A program made the translations under genes and the position numbers. The notes below the pieces were generated by a model, which saw only the letters and a program-made list of their open reading frames with translations, ran no database searches and was not told the DNA's origin. 64,000 bases of DNA from Echinococcus granulosus (taxonomy: Eukaryota > Platyhelminthes > Cestoda > Cyclophyllidea > Taeniidae): the NCBI RefSeq assembly GCF_000524195.1, contig NW_020170381.1, positions 2,586,714 to 2,650,713 of the forward strand, in the 5' to 3' direction. The stretch's first letter is position 1, and each line of letters opens with the position of its first letter. This document shows, one piece after another, positions 1 to 13,145 of the stretch.

Positions 1-1309
1 TTGCTAAAGTTTGATCTATAAAATAATGATTAGCAGACAAAGTGATGAAAAAAATATGTGGTAGGGAGAGATTTCAGAATTCCATGAAATCTACTCCTGT
101 ATACATCAGTCTACGCATGCTTTTTCATCCATTCTCTTCCAAAAATGCTTTTAACATCCACATTGTTTGCACGGATTCATCTCAAGGAACGTAGACACAT
201 TGACACAACCACAAGAGTAAAAAGGATAGCGCAGTAAAAACTAGTGGTGCAGTTAGGTTATGATTCATTTCAGTGCCAGCTGACGAAATTTAACTGATGC
301 GCAACTCAACCGATTCGTTATTTTGCACTAACTCTGTCGCCCGTTTCTTCTCAGCTTACGGGTTCCCTGCTCAAGATTACACGGCATAAATTGCCCAACT
401 CAACCGATCGCATTCTCTTCATCTACGGTACAGTCGCGGCGATTACGATGTGCCTTGAGATGATATGCGCTCTGGTGGGAGAGGTACGTTGGCGGTGAGT
501 GACAAGTGTCGCCACGCAGTGATGCACCCTTAGAAATAGACAAACGCAGGCAAATCCTATTAATCCAGAAGTTGACAACATGACCCTACCGACTAATCAA
601 AGAAGTTAGTGCATCATTTTAGGCATTAGCTTTCCGAAAAGGTAACCTTTTATTATCAGAACAAAGAAGTATATCACCTCAAAGTACAAATAGGGGAAGT
701 GTTCACGTGTTACAGTAACTGTGCGAAATGGGAAAGGAATTTTGCCGGGGTTTTTACGAGTTACGCACAAACAGAAGATGTATGAGCCAAGCGGAGTTAA
801 ACAGGAGTGGAGGTAGGAATGCAAATTAACGTCCCTGCATCTATGCTGATTCAAAAAGGTCATTTTAGGCATGGAGAGGAATATCACCGTGAGGTGTGCA
901 AATAAATTTTTGGGATGCCCAAGAATGTTGACAATCTGTTAACAGCTTTCTGATCTCAAGGAAAACCTTAAGCAAGTAGTTTCTTGTAATTAGTAATTTC
1001 TACCTATTTAGGCCTATTTTACATGCAGCAGATGAAAGTGCGCAGTCACACGTTCACGTGAGAGAGGGCTCCTGGAATGAGGCTAGGGAGGATTCTGACT
1101 AACCCCAACACGGCGCGATGCGCAAAGTAACCATTGTGCGTAAAATGGAGGCACATTTAGATAGCATTCGTGCAAAGTACTGGCAACATTATTCAAAATT
1201 TAAGGAAACCGATTTTTCATAATAGATCAAGGGGAGATCAAACGAAATACCATACATTCCACCGTCTAAAACTGCCAGTGCCTACTCAGGGGTGCCTTCT
1301 TCTCCTCAG
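1..1309. other. Intergenic or intronic sequence, nothing recognised
   Basis: AT-rich sequence with only short chance reading frames on both strands. I see no conserved domain, RNA gene or repeat. It may be 5' intron or upstream flank of the KH-domain gene that follows on the + strand. Confidence 0.5.
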
Positions 1310-3595
1310 AGGCTGAAATTTGCAGCTCCAATGATTTCCAGACCGTGCACTTTTCGAAACAGTGGACAAAGAGTCACCGACTTAAAGGTAAGACATTCAG
1401 TAATTTAATGAAAGGCACGTCTGGCCTACAAGCCACTGAAAGGCGATACGAATCACTAAAGGACACGTTTCCCTCAGGAAAATGCATTAGCAAGGTAATC
1501 ACTTTGTGCGGTCCATTAGTGGTCCTTGTATAAGTGATTTCGATTTCAACTTAAGCCAAGATCTTTTGGCTCTATTGCGGCATTGGTGACTAAAAGATGA
1601 AAATTGAAGACATCAACGGTGCCAATGTAAATGATTTTATTTCGTTGAGGAAATATTTTTTGACTTCCACCAGAATTTTTTGTTTTGCAAATGTGTGAAT
1701 AGTCTAAAACCTAAATCTGCTTTCGTTTAATTTGGCAAACGGACACAATATAATGCTAACAGTAAAAGCTAACTGCGTTTTTGTGTAAACCCCAATTAAA
1801 TCCAAATTACCTTCTAAGCCCGACCACATGCAGATCGGCAAAAGGCAACATGCTGCGTCCAAACAGACAAAAGGTTAAGCAGGTGAGGTTCTTTAAAGTG
1901 CAAACCAAATAACTTTAATTTTTCTTAGTAAAATAAATACTATTTTAGTTTATTATCCTTCTCCGCTGTAACACCAACCTGCTTGCAAATTCCACCCTTA
2001 CAACATGTTTTACTTCACCTTCATTTCCCAATCGTCCATTTCGCATGTGGTGGTTTACCGTCTAGAAGCGATGATAATAAGATGGAGAGATGTCAGAGGA
2101 GGAGTCAGTTTAGTATCGCATTCAGATCCTACCAAGAGTGGCAATTTTTCTGACGAGTGAAGTTTTGCCTCGTCCAAAATGGGGTCTTGCTTTGTACTTT
2201 AGGATTAGGACATTCTTCCTACTGATTTATTTGTTCTGGGTGTTTATGGGGGAAGTTTTTCTTGCACTCGTTAAAAATGTGTCGGGCGGATGGATCTCAG
2301 CCGCAATTGCTCGGCCTTCAGTAGAACTTCGTAGATGGCAGCACCATCTGCAGTGCATCACGCTCTCACACAAAACAAGCACTGCGGCAGATGCCTTAAA
2401 GGCGTTTGTCCGTTCTGCATTACATTACAAAAGTCAATTTTAACCACATCTCACTTCTTTCATATGACATAGAAGAAGTGGGGAAAAACTGACCTACTGT
2501 GAAGCTTGTTGTCACACGTTACTGCACGGCATGCGGCACTTATCCTCTTGACTTCCACCAAAATTTTCCCCTTTTTATTTGACGTGGGTGAAAAAAAACC
2601 TGTTTCGCTTTAATAATTCACGTTCAGCATTAGTGAAACTTCTTAACACACTATGTATAACATATTTTAATAGATGCTGACACACAGTTCCTCATTACTG
2701 TGAAGAGTAGAGGGTTTTCTGGAACGTGTTGTACCATCACCAGAATAAAACTATGCATTTAAGTCATTTCTGGGAGACGCAGTCTACCACTGCACATTCC
2801 TTGAATGCTATGCAATAGATTTTACGAGAATCTTATGAAACTTTAGAACTGAACTTAAATTCTCAAAGTAGATAAGCTTGGATTACACCCGATTCCTTGG
2901 AGAACACAGCAAGGAGTACTGTTAGACTGACCCATACAGATGCCCTACAATCCATGCACACATACAGTTGAATGCAGTGGATAGGACACAATTTATCAAG
3001 TGTCACTGTAGAGGGCTGAACTGAGAACCCAACAAACTTTTTGACTAGACGATTTTTGGCCAAAAAAGATTTGACCATGCAGCACCATTGGGGTGATGGG
3101 CTTAAATCTCACCTTAGTTGTCGCATTCATGAGGTCAACATCAGCCGTCGTCCTATTCAAATAATTCGATATCACATTGACATAAATCGAATGTTCTTGA
3201 CCAACTTAATTACAAAACCAGATGTCGCCTTCCCAAGAAACATTACATGTCATCTGATAAGCTCGAAACGTATGGAGAACACTTAGTATCATCTACTATA
3301 CATGGAAAAACCTCTGCGATAACAGTTTTCCCTTTATGTCTTTGGTGTCAACAATTCACTTCTACATAACAAGTAATCGAGATAAAAAGGAAACGCCTGT
3401 CCTACTTGCAGTAACTGAGAATGCAAGATTAAACAATTTTGCTTTGCCTCACTTGCTAAATAAGGCAGAAATAACCTTCTTCGACTCGACTTTAGGCCAC
3501 TTTGCGCTTCCTATTTACTCTGAATATGTGAATAATCGTATCGTATTTTATCTTGTAGGAAGCGGATGCTTTGAACGAACTCCTCGCTCGCTGTG
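1310..3595 (+). CDS. Candidate upstream exons of the + strand KH-domain gene
   Basis: Two short exons are proposed on splice sites and phase alone. Exon 1310-1387 follows a very strong acceptor (pyrimidine tract ending tctcctcag) and ends at AAAG|GTAAGA. In phase 0 it reads RLKFAAPMIS then RPCTFRNSGQRVTDLK. Exon 3559-3595 (37 nt) follows atcttgtag and ends at GTG|GTGAGC; it reads EADALNELLARC plus one base. That leftover base matches the phase of the exon starting at 4196, so all three join in the frame that encodes the KH domain downstream. Other frames either stop or join out of phase. Neither peptide belongs to a domain I recognise, and the first two KH domains expected of a PCBP-like protein are not seen in the window. 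No start codon is identified. A transcript could confirm or remove both exons. Confidence 0.35.
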
Positions 3596-4195
3596 GTGAG
3601 CCATTGTTATGAGGCTTTTCCTTTGCACGATCGCAAATACAGGGTTAAATACCCATGGGAAAAGGCGCAATCCCATCGAGACTCTCCAGACAGACAGGCT
3701 TACGTGACTTACATCATACTATTCATTACTTTAGACCTTAAATATAGAAAGCGCAACAAAAATCGTCAGTGCTAGATATTAACGACTGGGCTATAAAAAG
3801 CCACCATTTTTTCTCTCAGTACGGTCACATGAATTCACTTTTACTTATGTAACAAATTCTAGGTAGGTTCTAATTAAATTTATTGCTTGGTCGAAAAATT
3901 GCCTTTACAGAAAAGCACGAATTTCGACTATTCTAGTGCGAATAACAAATGTCACAGCCACCATCTTAAATAAAAGTAGGTGTCTTAAGGCCATGCTCCC
4001 CATTTTAACGGTTAGATTAAAAAAACTAAAAATCTTGCCTCACTTCTGAGTATTTTAAAAAAGCGGGAGCTGACACACTCCGTAAATACTCGAGTGCGTG
4101 TTCTCGCTCCGCTTGTAGTAGCACGTGAGCAAAATTATTTTGGTGGGAAATGAAGGAGCCGAACATTTGGAATGCCTCTTTTCTGCCATCAACAG

Positions 4196-4938
4196 TATCA
4201 CTGCCCACAGCAGCAGCAGCCGCGCTGTTGCCACCGCCGCCACTGCAGCTGCAACCGCCAGCGCCTCAAACAACCTACCCAGCAAATGCCACCTTGTTCA
4301 GTAGTGTTTTATTAGCTGCATCTAATTGGGAGGTGAGGAGAGATATGCTCGTTGCCAACGACCTCATTGGCTGTGTCATTGGAAGGGGTGGAATGAAGAT
4401 TAATGAAATTAGGAAGGTGAGTTTAATTTCTTTTCATTTGGCGGAAAACATTTCAATTGTGATCTTAATTACAGATTATTCTGTCTTAAATGAAGTCAAT
4501 GAACCAGGTAGATGCGGGAGACTAGAAAAAGTTGACGTTGAGGAAAAGCTGCTGACACTTTGTGTGATGCAGTGGAAGCTAGAACTAGCCTCAGGCAGAA
4601 ATTCCCACTAAAGCATATTTGATTTATCGCTAGCACTCAGCTGACCAGCTGAAATTCACTTTACTTGCTATTTAAAGTGACAGCTCGGATGATCGTAGTG
4701 CTCAAAAAAGAGATCTGACGCAATGAACATACGCAACAATCAGCGAGATCCGTACCAGTTACACACAAATATCGCCTAGATTTTTCTTTGGAATAAACTT
4801 GTTTCCAAACGTTATTTAGGCATCTCAAGCCACAATATGGATTTCTAACGATGAAAAGTTTCAGTATTGTTCTCGCTTAATCACTATAATCGGATCGCCG
4901 ATGGCCGTTGATTCAGCAATCAGCATGATCAATGCCAG
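4196..4938 (+). CDS. KH-domain RNA-binding protein, poly(rC)-binding protein-like (C-terminal KH domain)
   Basis: Exons 4196-4416 and 4820-4938 encode one KH domain. The first starts with an Ala/Pro/Gln-rich linker (PTAAAAALLPPPP) and then DLIGCVIGRGGMKINEIRK, with the GxxG RNA-binding loop as GRGG. The second reads ASQATIWISNDEKFQYCSRL then ITIIGSPMAVDSAISMINAR. This closely matches the third KH domain of PCBP/alphaCP/mub proteins (family pattern DLIGCIIGRQG..KINEIRQ and INAR). PCBPs bind C-rich single-stranded RNA and act in splicing, mRNA stability and translation. Splice sites are good: AAG|GTGAGT, then tttag|GCA, phase 0. After INAR the sequence either splices at AG|GTAAGA or reads straight into TAA. 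A pyrimidine-rich acceptor at 5560 followed by SLQCRE and GAG|GTAAGT could be a 16-nt exon or, if read through, a last exon stopping at 5611. A paralogue lies on the opposite strand at 10025-10508. Family assignment is firm; orthology within it is not. Confidence 0.85.
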
Positions 4939-7900
4939 GTAAGAAGAGCGTCCCTACGAGTGGGGTATAGCCAAGTTTCATCGAAAATGCTTATGTGACA
5001 GATCCTACATTGACTTAAAATGACGATAATGGTGAACATCATGGCTTTTAATTGTTCTCCTGCAATACTTTCTGTAGTTTTAGTGAAGTGCTTTAGAGCT
5101 TGCGGGAATGACAGAAGGGAAAGTAGCAAGTACACACCTTTTAAATTCATTGGTGGGGAGAATCGTTTGAACAAACCCTAAATTTTGAAAAGTCTATGAA
5201 TACAATCTTCATTCATTCCACTCTGAACAATATGTAGTGGAGAGGCAAACCGGTGGCCTACTTGAAGTTAACCTGCACACGTAGTCTATGGTAGGAAATT
5301 AGATTTTACGAGCTAACACAAGATGGTGATTCGGTGTACTTTTCAATCCAACCTATTACACGGATACTAAGTCCTGCAACTCCAAAATGTTGCTACACAA
5401 GCACTGGGCTGCAAATAAATAAATAAGTGATTAAGCAAGGCAAATAAATGGCACAAAACCAACATGTCTAGGTAAATGTGATATCCCATGCTCTGAGCCA
5501 ATTGACAGCCACATCTATTTGCTTCTATTCTCATTAGTTATTCGGTTCTTCTTGTCTAGTTTACAATGCCGCGAGGTAAGTCCTTCATTGACTTATGGGT
5601 GTATTTGGTAAAATTGTGCCCAACTGATGTCAGCTTTTCCACTCTAGGCCACCGTATTGCCTTCAGAGATCGTCCAACCTATTTCATAATGACAACGTGA
5701 TTGCAAGACTTCGCACCAGCGACAAACGCAGGAAGCTGAATATTGTCTTGTAAATAGAATGCTCCAGAATCCCTCGTTTAGATGAGTGCCCTCTTCTGAA
5801 TTAATGTGTTAAAGTAAAGTTCGAGTTAAGTGGTAACCCTAACGAATAAGTGGGTACGAAGTCATTTTGGGGTGTTATTTTGGTTATCTCGAAAGACGAA
5901 TTTATAGCCCCAAGGAATCTCATCATAGCATCTAAGTAATTACAGCACTTAAGGTTCAACCACTGTAGTAAATGAGGTAAAGATTGCCAGAAGATACTAA
6001 CCTTGTCAGTTCTTGAGTGTCTATTTACGAGGCACACAATCTAAATCCAGTAAATCTGATAAATTAGACTCCATTTTGACAGAGGGGTGAATCTAACTTA
6101 CCCCTGAAATTTAATTAAACAGTTAACACTCGCTGTCGCTCCCATATTTTCCACCAATTATACTGATTTATTAGTGTGGTGGTAAATTTTTTTCTGTGCG
6201 ATTTCACTTTGCAGCAAAAGAGACCAGAGGTACAATTGTGGTGTATCGCTAATTTTGCTCTCGAAATTTCAAAAGCCAAGTCTGAAGGGAGTAAAGGGAA
6301 GTGAAAAACTCAACCGATAAAATGTCATCTGGACCTTATGTCCGTAACCTCGTGATGTCAAATGTTAACCTTCCTCAAAAGAGAAGGTCATGTTTGGAAT
6401 TATGACCCAACTCCCACGTAGTGGTGCACATTATTTGACAAGTAGCCCACAGTCAGTTGAATTTTATGGCTTCTTAACAGTGTGCGTGACTGGCCTAAAT
6501 TAACTTCATTGCTAACAGAAGTATGCATATCAAATGATCCCAAAGTGATACATCTAGTGATGGTGTGCTGCAACACGTCTGCAGACGTTCAAGACCTGGA
6601 GTTGGCGGATAACATGTTTCCTATCCTCTTGTCGGTGCCATAAGACATAATTGTCTGGTCAGCTGAAACTCAGAGTTGTATCTTGCGCCTAGATCCATTT
6701 TTTATAAAAAAAGATTAAAATGCTACCAAAAACTTAAATTGTTGCTACTACTATCGTACAAATAAAGCAAAGAAAATATACTGTTAATTATCACTTTGGC
6801 AATCTCTGCTAATTGTTAAATAAATAAGGTTTCAATTTGAACTATCAGAAGTGCGCATTGAAGGAGAATATTTGACAAAATTCAAGCTATCATTTGTAGT
6901 AATGGCTTTCAAATTTAAAACTTGAAAGCGATACATACTAAAGGGTTTGACACCTTGGATTCAGTATTTCACATTATTTACGCAAGGTGTCAGGTAGACA
7001 GCTAAAATAACCCTATAAATAAGTGTACTTTCAACTAATTCCCCTCTTGAATTCACCATAAGCTAATTGTCTTATTCCATTCAAGGAAAAATTGGACTTA
7101 TTAAATAATTCCTCCCAAGGAGATTGGTAGCAGCCGATGCGCACGGCAATTCAAGTAAGCGGGTCTTATCACCACGACTGAACGCGTGCCTTGGCCACCT
7201 TGACGAAGCGCTCATGATATCTCAATGATTAAAAAAAGAAAAGACTGTCCGCTGGTATGATGGAACGTGAGACGAAGTACTCCAACATAGGAATCACCAA
7301 AGCAGATCAAAGTAGACTTCCCACATCGCCGATGTAAACCATAGATGCGTATTTTCATGGTTGGCTGGTCCTATAACTAAAATCTTTCATTTCACTATCC
7401 AATATAATATTCGCGAATTATAACAACATTGCGGCTTCGCAGAGACTTAAAGAATAAGACCTCGATTCTAGGATATAATAGTCACTCTTCCGAAAATCTT
7501 AAATTTATCACCTATCGAATATCATCATCAAAAGACCGGCCTGATGACTAATGTTTCCTATGATGTACGTGCGCACGGTCTGCTCTCAGTGTCGTGGTTA
7601 AAAAAGAACACTTTAGAGACAGCGCTTAGAGCTAAAAAGATTCGGAATGGTGATTTTATGGAAAAATTTTGTGTGAATTTGGATGTCGTCTCGCATATTG
7701 TCAGAAAATCAAATGAATGAGCTTAATGAGGATATAATACTTTTGATGTTGCCTCTCTGTCGTAGTGTCAACTATTTGCAAATTTGAAAAAAACGTATGC
7801 TAGCTACCTTCCAACTGCCTATCCCCATTCAAGCTTTCACACCAGCCCCAAAAAGTGTGACAAATGATGGAAAAGGAGTTAAACAGACCGTGTAGTCGTT

Positions 7901-10024
7901 TTCAACATTTCGTGACGAAGGCTTACTCCATCTGTCCGTTCTTAGGCACCTGAGACCACCTCGCTCTTGGATAATAAAACGTATTATTAATTTGCCCGAA
8001 CAAATAAATCTAAAAGCAACAATGATGGTTAATTTAGATTCTCTACAGTGTCGCTAAAATAGCGTCACTTAATTAAACAAAGAACTTTCCACAAATTTCT
8101 AGAAAATCCAATTAAATCTGCATTTCTTCGTAAATGGCAATTGCTCTTGTGCATCTGTACTGGTATTTAGGACCAAAAAATACGCAAAAGCAATTTGCCA
8201 TTGTTAAAGCACTTGCTTGGCCACTAGTGCTTTGCCTATCTATCATATCCCCATGATGATTGCCACCTACGCCAACATTTTCGCTTTGGGGTGATGGCAA
8301 AAAGAATGGTATGCAGTACGGCCAGTGGTAAAAAGAACTGCAGCGTCCTCTAATAAAACACACTGTATTTTGAGAGCTTTTGGTAAAGAAATACATTATC
8401 TTCCAGTAAACCAGCGGTATCGTGTTATCATCTGCCTGAGCCTTTGGCTAGGGTGTGAGTGAAAAAGCAAACCACAACCAATGCTTAACAAATAGTTAAT
8501 AACAGAATAATCAAATTTAGACTGCGACTCCAATATTATGATTTATGTTTAGCATTCCACTGTTAGAATGAGACACCCGAGACACTTCCAAAAGCCGTTG
8601 CCAAAAGGCTTAATGAAATGGGAATTGGTCAAGCGAACTGAAGCGCGTAGACAAGTTACATGCTCTTAATTTAGCTTTTTAACGTGCTCGTTTGCTCCAC
8701 CTCCAGGCGGTCGTGTATTCAAACAAATCAGTGGAAAATCATTCCTCTCTTCGCGTTACAAACTGGCCATAATGGGTGATTAAGCCTGCACTGTCCCGTT
8801 CAGCAGAGTGTAATCAGGCCTTTGAGGTAGCAACTGAATTTGTTACTATCCGGGCCATAATTCAAACGTGTTGTAACAAAATTTCGAGATCCATGTCGAA
8901 TGACGGTGCAGGGATAGCCCAAGAGACTATTCAAAGGATGTATGCGTTGAACGCCCGTATCAAACGTTAAACATTCATGCTTTATAAATTCACTGCACAG
9001 TGGGTTAATAAAATGATGCTTAATTGTGAAAGGATACTTTATTAAATATTTTGTCGGCCCTACCTCCAACAGAAATGCAACAATTGGCGTCGTTCACATG
9101 ACACACAAACGAATGTTCGCCCCCTCCTCGCCCATCTTTGCTCTAACAACCTGACCCTAGAATTCCAATTTTTATCTTTTGCAAATGAATATGTCGCAAC
9201 GCGATTCCACCAAGGTATATTGCTTTGTAAGTTAGACTAGCTTCACCACGAGGGATGAGAACTCTCATCGTGGATCTGGTTTTATCACTTATCTAATTTG
9301 TGAAATCTCACATTGACTCCGCTGCGTTTCATGGCGGGATCAAAGAAAAAAATAAGGTGTAAACTTCTCTACAAGGCAATTAAAATTCTTACCAACCAAA
9401 TGGTTCGACTTCAAATCTTTCACTTAAGCCGAATCAAACCAAACTGAGATACTTGATACTTTTCATTTGAGTATATATATCGCATCAACATCAGTAATAC
9501 ATTGTCTTTAAAGAGGATAACGGAAGTAACGCATTATTCAATACGTATGAAGTGAGGAAAGACTCAAATGCGGAGTACTGTCAGGAAAGTATAACAGCAG
9601 AGCACATTATATGTTTACAAATAAGGTTGGAAATATCAACGTAGTGGAATTTGAATGGACGGTCGATTCACTTCACTCACTGCGGATATTCACCACTTCG
9701 GGAACGAGTTTTTGTCGCCATGTCAATGGCAAGATTCATCTGCACAATCTGCTGGTGGAGGTTCACACTACAGAAGGAGAGTTGCCATTCCTTAATGAGT
9801 AATCCCCTCCTACCAGAGAATCAACAATGCCACCGGAAGTAATCTAATCTATATTTTGCTAGTTAATACTTCCCAATGCTGCATAGATTCAGAACCATAA
9901 AATAAGATGAACTTATTAATAACACACACCACTCTGGCAAGTGAAAACAACTGCAAATACCGCACACTGGCGACACTGAGGAGACATGCTGTGAAGGTAA
10001 ATGATATTACCATGACAAACTCAC
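4939..10024. other. Spacer between the two convergent KH genes
   Basis: About 5 kb of AT-rich sequence between the 3' sides of the two KH genes. It holds overlapping AATAAA hexamers on + at 5414-5423, usable as a poly(A) signal if the + gene stops just after 4938, and a possible terminal or micro-exon at 5560-5611. Otherwise there are only short frames without recognisable domains. I see no tRNA, rRNA or long repeat. Confidence 0.45.
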
Positions 10025-10508
10025 GTGTAGTTTATGTAAAATATGGCCATTTGGACCGAATTTGGAGTTCCCTTAATCGTTATGCGGCGAAACGTATTGC
10101 CCTCCTCAGCATCAGCGATTTTGATGAATGCCTTAGATGCCTAGTAAAAATAATGTTGACAACATATCTAATACCAATGGCAGTCAAATGTTGGCAAGGT
10201 ATACAAACACAAAGACAGTGTCGCTTCATGCTGTAAATGTAGGCAATGAATTATTTGTCTTGAAAACTAGATAACCCTTAAAGTAGTAATTTTGGTCACC
10301 CAGTTTCTATTTCTATGAAAGTGAAGAAAGGTGCCAGAGTAGATTTAAAAGGTTTTACCGAAAAAGTTTATGAAGCCTACTTGACGAATCATATTAATTT
10401 TCGAGCCTCCTCGTCCAATTATACACCCGACAAGCTCGTCCCGGAGCAGTAGAGATTTCGTCACCTCCATGCATGAGGATTGATTTTGAGGGAACCTACA
10501 TCCAAATT
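10025..10508 (-). CDS. Second KH-domain protein, PCBP-like paralogue on the opposite strand
   Basis: Two exons encode a KH domain read right to left. Exon 10508-10381 starts after the pyrimidine-rich acceptor tttctcccgcag and reads MEVTKSLLLRDELVG then CIIGRGGSKINMIRQ, with the loop GRGG. Exon 10140-10025 follows ttttactag and reads ASKAFIKIADAEEGNTF, RRITIKGTPNSVQ and MAIFYINY. The split of the domain (phase 0 after the IRQ helix) and the phase-2 break after the last helix are identical to those of the + strand KH gene at 4196-4938, so the two are paralogues. As in that gene, the final donor (AC|GTGAGT) also reads as a stop (ACG TGA), so the protein could end here. Upstream exons are not securely found; a donor at 11382 has the right phase. 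The divergent core suggests a different RNA target or relaxed constraint. Confidence 0.8.
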
Positions 10509-11289
10509 CTGCGGGAGAAATCATGTCGCAATCTAAATGGATTTTAGTAAAAACATTAGGACGCGCGTTTCGTATCCCTACGCTATTCAATGAATGCCTT
10601 AATTGCAAATTCCCCCTAAACCAAACTTATGAATAAGTCACTGTACAAAAGATCGGAAAGTGACGGAAAACCAACAAGACAAATGAGCTGATATAATGCG
10701 ACAAACAAACCACACCATTTTAAAGTACATTTCAGGACAATAGCTAGCGCATCTAGTTTTCCATCTCTTTCGGGATCTGCAATGTAAGACAGCACAACCA
10801 TGGAAAATACTCACTTAACATTTAGTGCAATACAAATGTTTCTAGGAAAAGCTTCAACTGATTTACACTTTCAGCCATTCGCTCTGTGAGAAATTGTCAA
10901 CCAAGAGATTGATAGGAGTACACCAGGAATAAACTTTCTGTCAAATCGAGAGATCAGTTAAGAGTGTTTTCATTCGCCACTGTTCGAACAGTTGCATATG
11001 TGGGAAAGCCAGTATCAAGAGTAAGACAATGGAGAGGAATTGATGGTCATGCATAAAACACCTAAGCGACTACCCCAATAGGTGCGTAAAGGCAGCAAAA
11101 CATCTGTAAAACTTCAAATAAACTCTTATCTTAAAGATGCAGGTGCGAGTAAACGAGTGGTCATTTATATATATGGCAGATCAGGACTTAGGACGTTTAT
11201 AACCGAGTAAAAGCATAATTGAAGTGCATTGAAATATAGCAGAAGGTACAGTGCCTACCAAAGGGTGTACGAAAACCCTGCATCAGACG

Positions 11290-11500
11290 CAAAAGTGAGC
11301 ACCGATTGCCCGTCCCCGCGAGCTCTCCTCGCCAGCCCCGCCCCGACGAATAGTGTTGCCGGTGGTGGGAGTGCCGCTCACCTAATCGATTGCGCGGCTC
11401 GGTGAGCACCACTCCTCCAGAACGACTAGATATGCCTTGCACGGACAAAGTGGCAGTACTTTCAACGCGGGAGGGAGGGTATTTCCTCCATTTTTTTGGC
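11290..11500 (-). promoter_or_regulatory. GC-rich island, possible first exon or promoter of the - strand KH gene
   Basis: A CpG-rich patch in AT-rich surroundings. On the minus strand it carries a good donor, GATTAG|GTGAGC, with the last exon base at 11382. The frame before it (SSRSGGVVLTEPRNRL) ends in phase 1, which matches the phase needed by the KH exon starting at 10508. I recognise no domain and cannot fix the exon start. It could be an upstream coding exon, a 5' untranslated exon or promoter DNA. Confidence 0.25.
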
Positions 11501-13059
11501 GGTAGCCTTAAAACCAGCTAAACGTTGAGTCTGTAAAGTAACTTCACTGTCGTTCATCGTAGTTGTGATCATTACTATTTCCAAATGCGGTTTAAAGCAC
11601 ACGAAACAAGAGTACTGGTGAGTACTTACTTAAATGTTCTTCTTTGCCATATATATCTGCAATTCTGTGATTGTTTTACAGTTACGTAGTACGGCTGAAA
11701 ACTTTAGCAGTAGTAGTACTGACATGTTAATTTGGTGCGATCATGTCAGTTCAAGTTTACAGCTTCAAGTTCTATGCTGGATTGCAGCAGGAGGTGCGAA
11801 CTAAGATTTATTAACCACTAAATTTAACTTAAAACAGAAAGTTCTCTATTTAGAACTATCTCTGTGGAAGATTACATTAAAGGAGCCACTAAAGTCCTTC
11901 AATAGCTCTTGCACGTTTTACAGTTCGATTAATCCTCATTGAAGCATTTTAAGTGAATAGGCTGCATTTACGTGCCCTGAACCACTAGTCACTGAATGGT
12001 ATCAGTTGGTGCTTGATGGGATCTCAGCCCCGCGTTGTTCTAAGTATGAACATCCCATTTGACCGAGTTATGTTGCAGTAATGAGTACCGGCAAGCAAGC
12101 ATAATTTGAGCAAAAGATGGAAATATTCGCCTGGCAATCACGCAGAGGAAACTAAAGTCCACGAAGTGGGTTTCTTAAATGCGAAATATGTAGCAAGTAG
12201 ATTAGTTTGCACGTAGCCGTAACTTTTTGAAGATTGTTGCTATCAATGAGGATGTGAGGTTGACTTCCCTTGCTACATAGAGAGTTTTTAGAAATGATAA
12301 AGCGAAATACAAATGGCAGGGCAGCAATTTACTTGCACACTTTGGAAAGGTCGCTGCTATGTCTGCCCATTTAATGGCTAATTATTCTGGCACCAACACC
12401 AACATAACACTAGTCTGTATCACTAGATCACACCAACGCCTCATGGATGTGTAGCCACTCTCCACCCAAAACGCTGAACAATATGACATGTTGTAGTGCT
12501 CTTGCCAATTAAACGCTCTGGGGTTGTACAAATTTCCCCTTGACTTCATAGGTAGATTGACATATATGCATGTGGCAGAAAAAGAAGGTATTTAATCAAG
12601 AGATTAATGAGGTATGATTTAAACAATTTTAGCCAATCATGCGAGTTATATATTTTCATTTCGTTGGGAGAACGCTTTTATCTCAATTCTATTCCTTATT
12701 ACTTTTCTAACTTGTCAATTCGTCAATTTTCAGATCATTGCAAATAAATAAACAAATGGAAAGATCGTAATTACAGTGGTGCTTATTGAATAAGAAAATA
12801 GTAAGAGTAGTAAGGGAAAGTAGAGCCAATTTTACAGACATCGTCCCCAAAAAAGGAGGCTATGAGCTTCAAATAAAATTGTTTTGTGAAAATTTGTGCA
12901 GAACGAGGAAGCATAACTAGCCCCAATCCAAGTAAGCTTGTCAGTTTTGGACAAAAGAATGGAAAAAAGGGAAGTTAGAATTGGAGGAAACGGAGCCACT
13001 GTTGATTGGTACGCTGATTAAAAAGTGACTTCCGGTTTGACTGCAACTGAGACTCCGGT

Positions 13060-13145
13060 AGCGATCCTGAGCTGGGACTGCTTAAAAGCTGGGGAAGAGA
13101 GCACGGACGCGGGAGGGGGCAGCGGGGCATGCGAAGCTGCGCTCA
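13060..13145. other. GC-rich patch of unknown role
   Basis: About 85 bases rich in G on + (cacggacgcgggagggggcag). On the minus strand it reads as a long pyrimidine run ending in ttccccag, which would make a strong splice acceptor. No convincing coding sequence follows on either strand, so it may be a regulatory element. Confidence 0.2.

Noticed and set aside
2138..2443. 101-codon frame with a hydrophobic centre
   Set aside because: The hydrophobic run comes from T-rich DNA. No conserved motif, and it overlaps nothing supported.
9611..9842. Overlapping 63-codon frames on the + strand
   Set aside because: Two frames of equal length overlap, neither with a domain or splice context.
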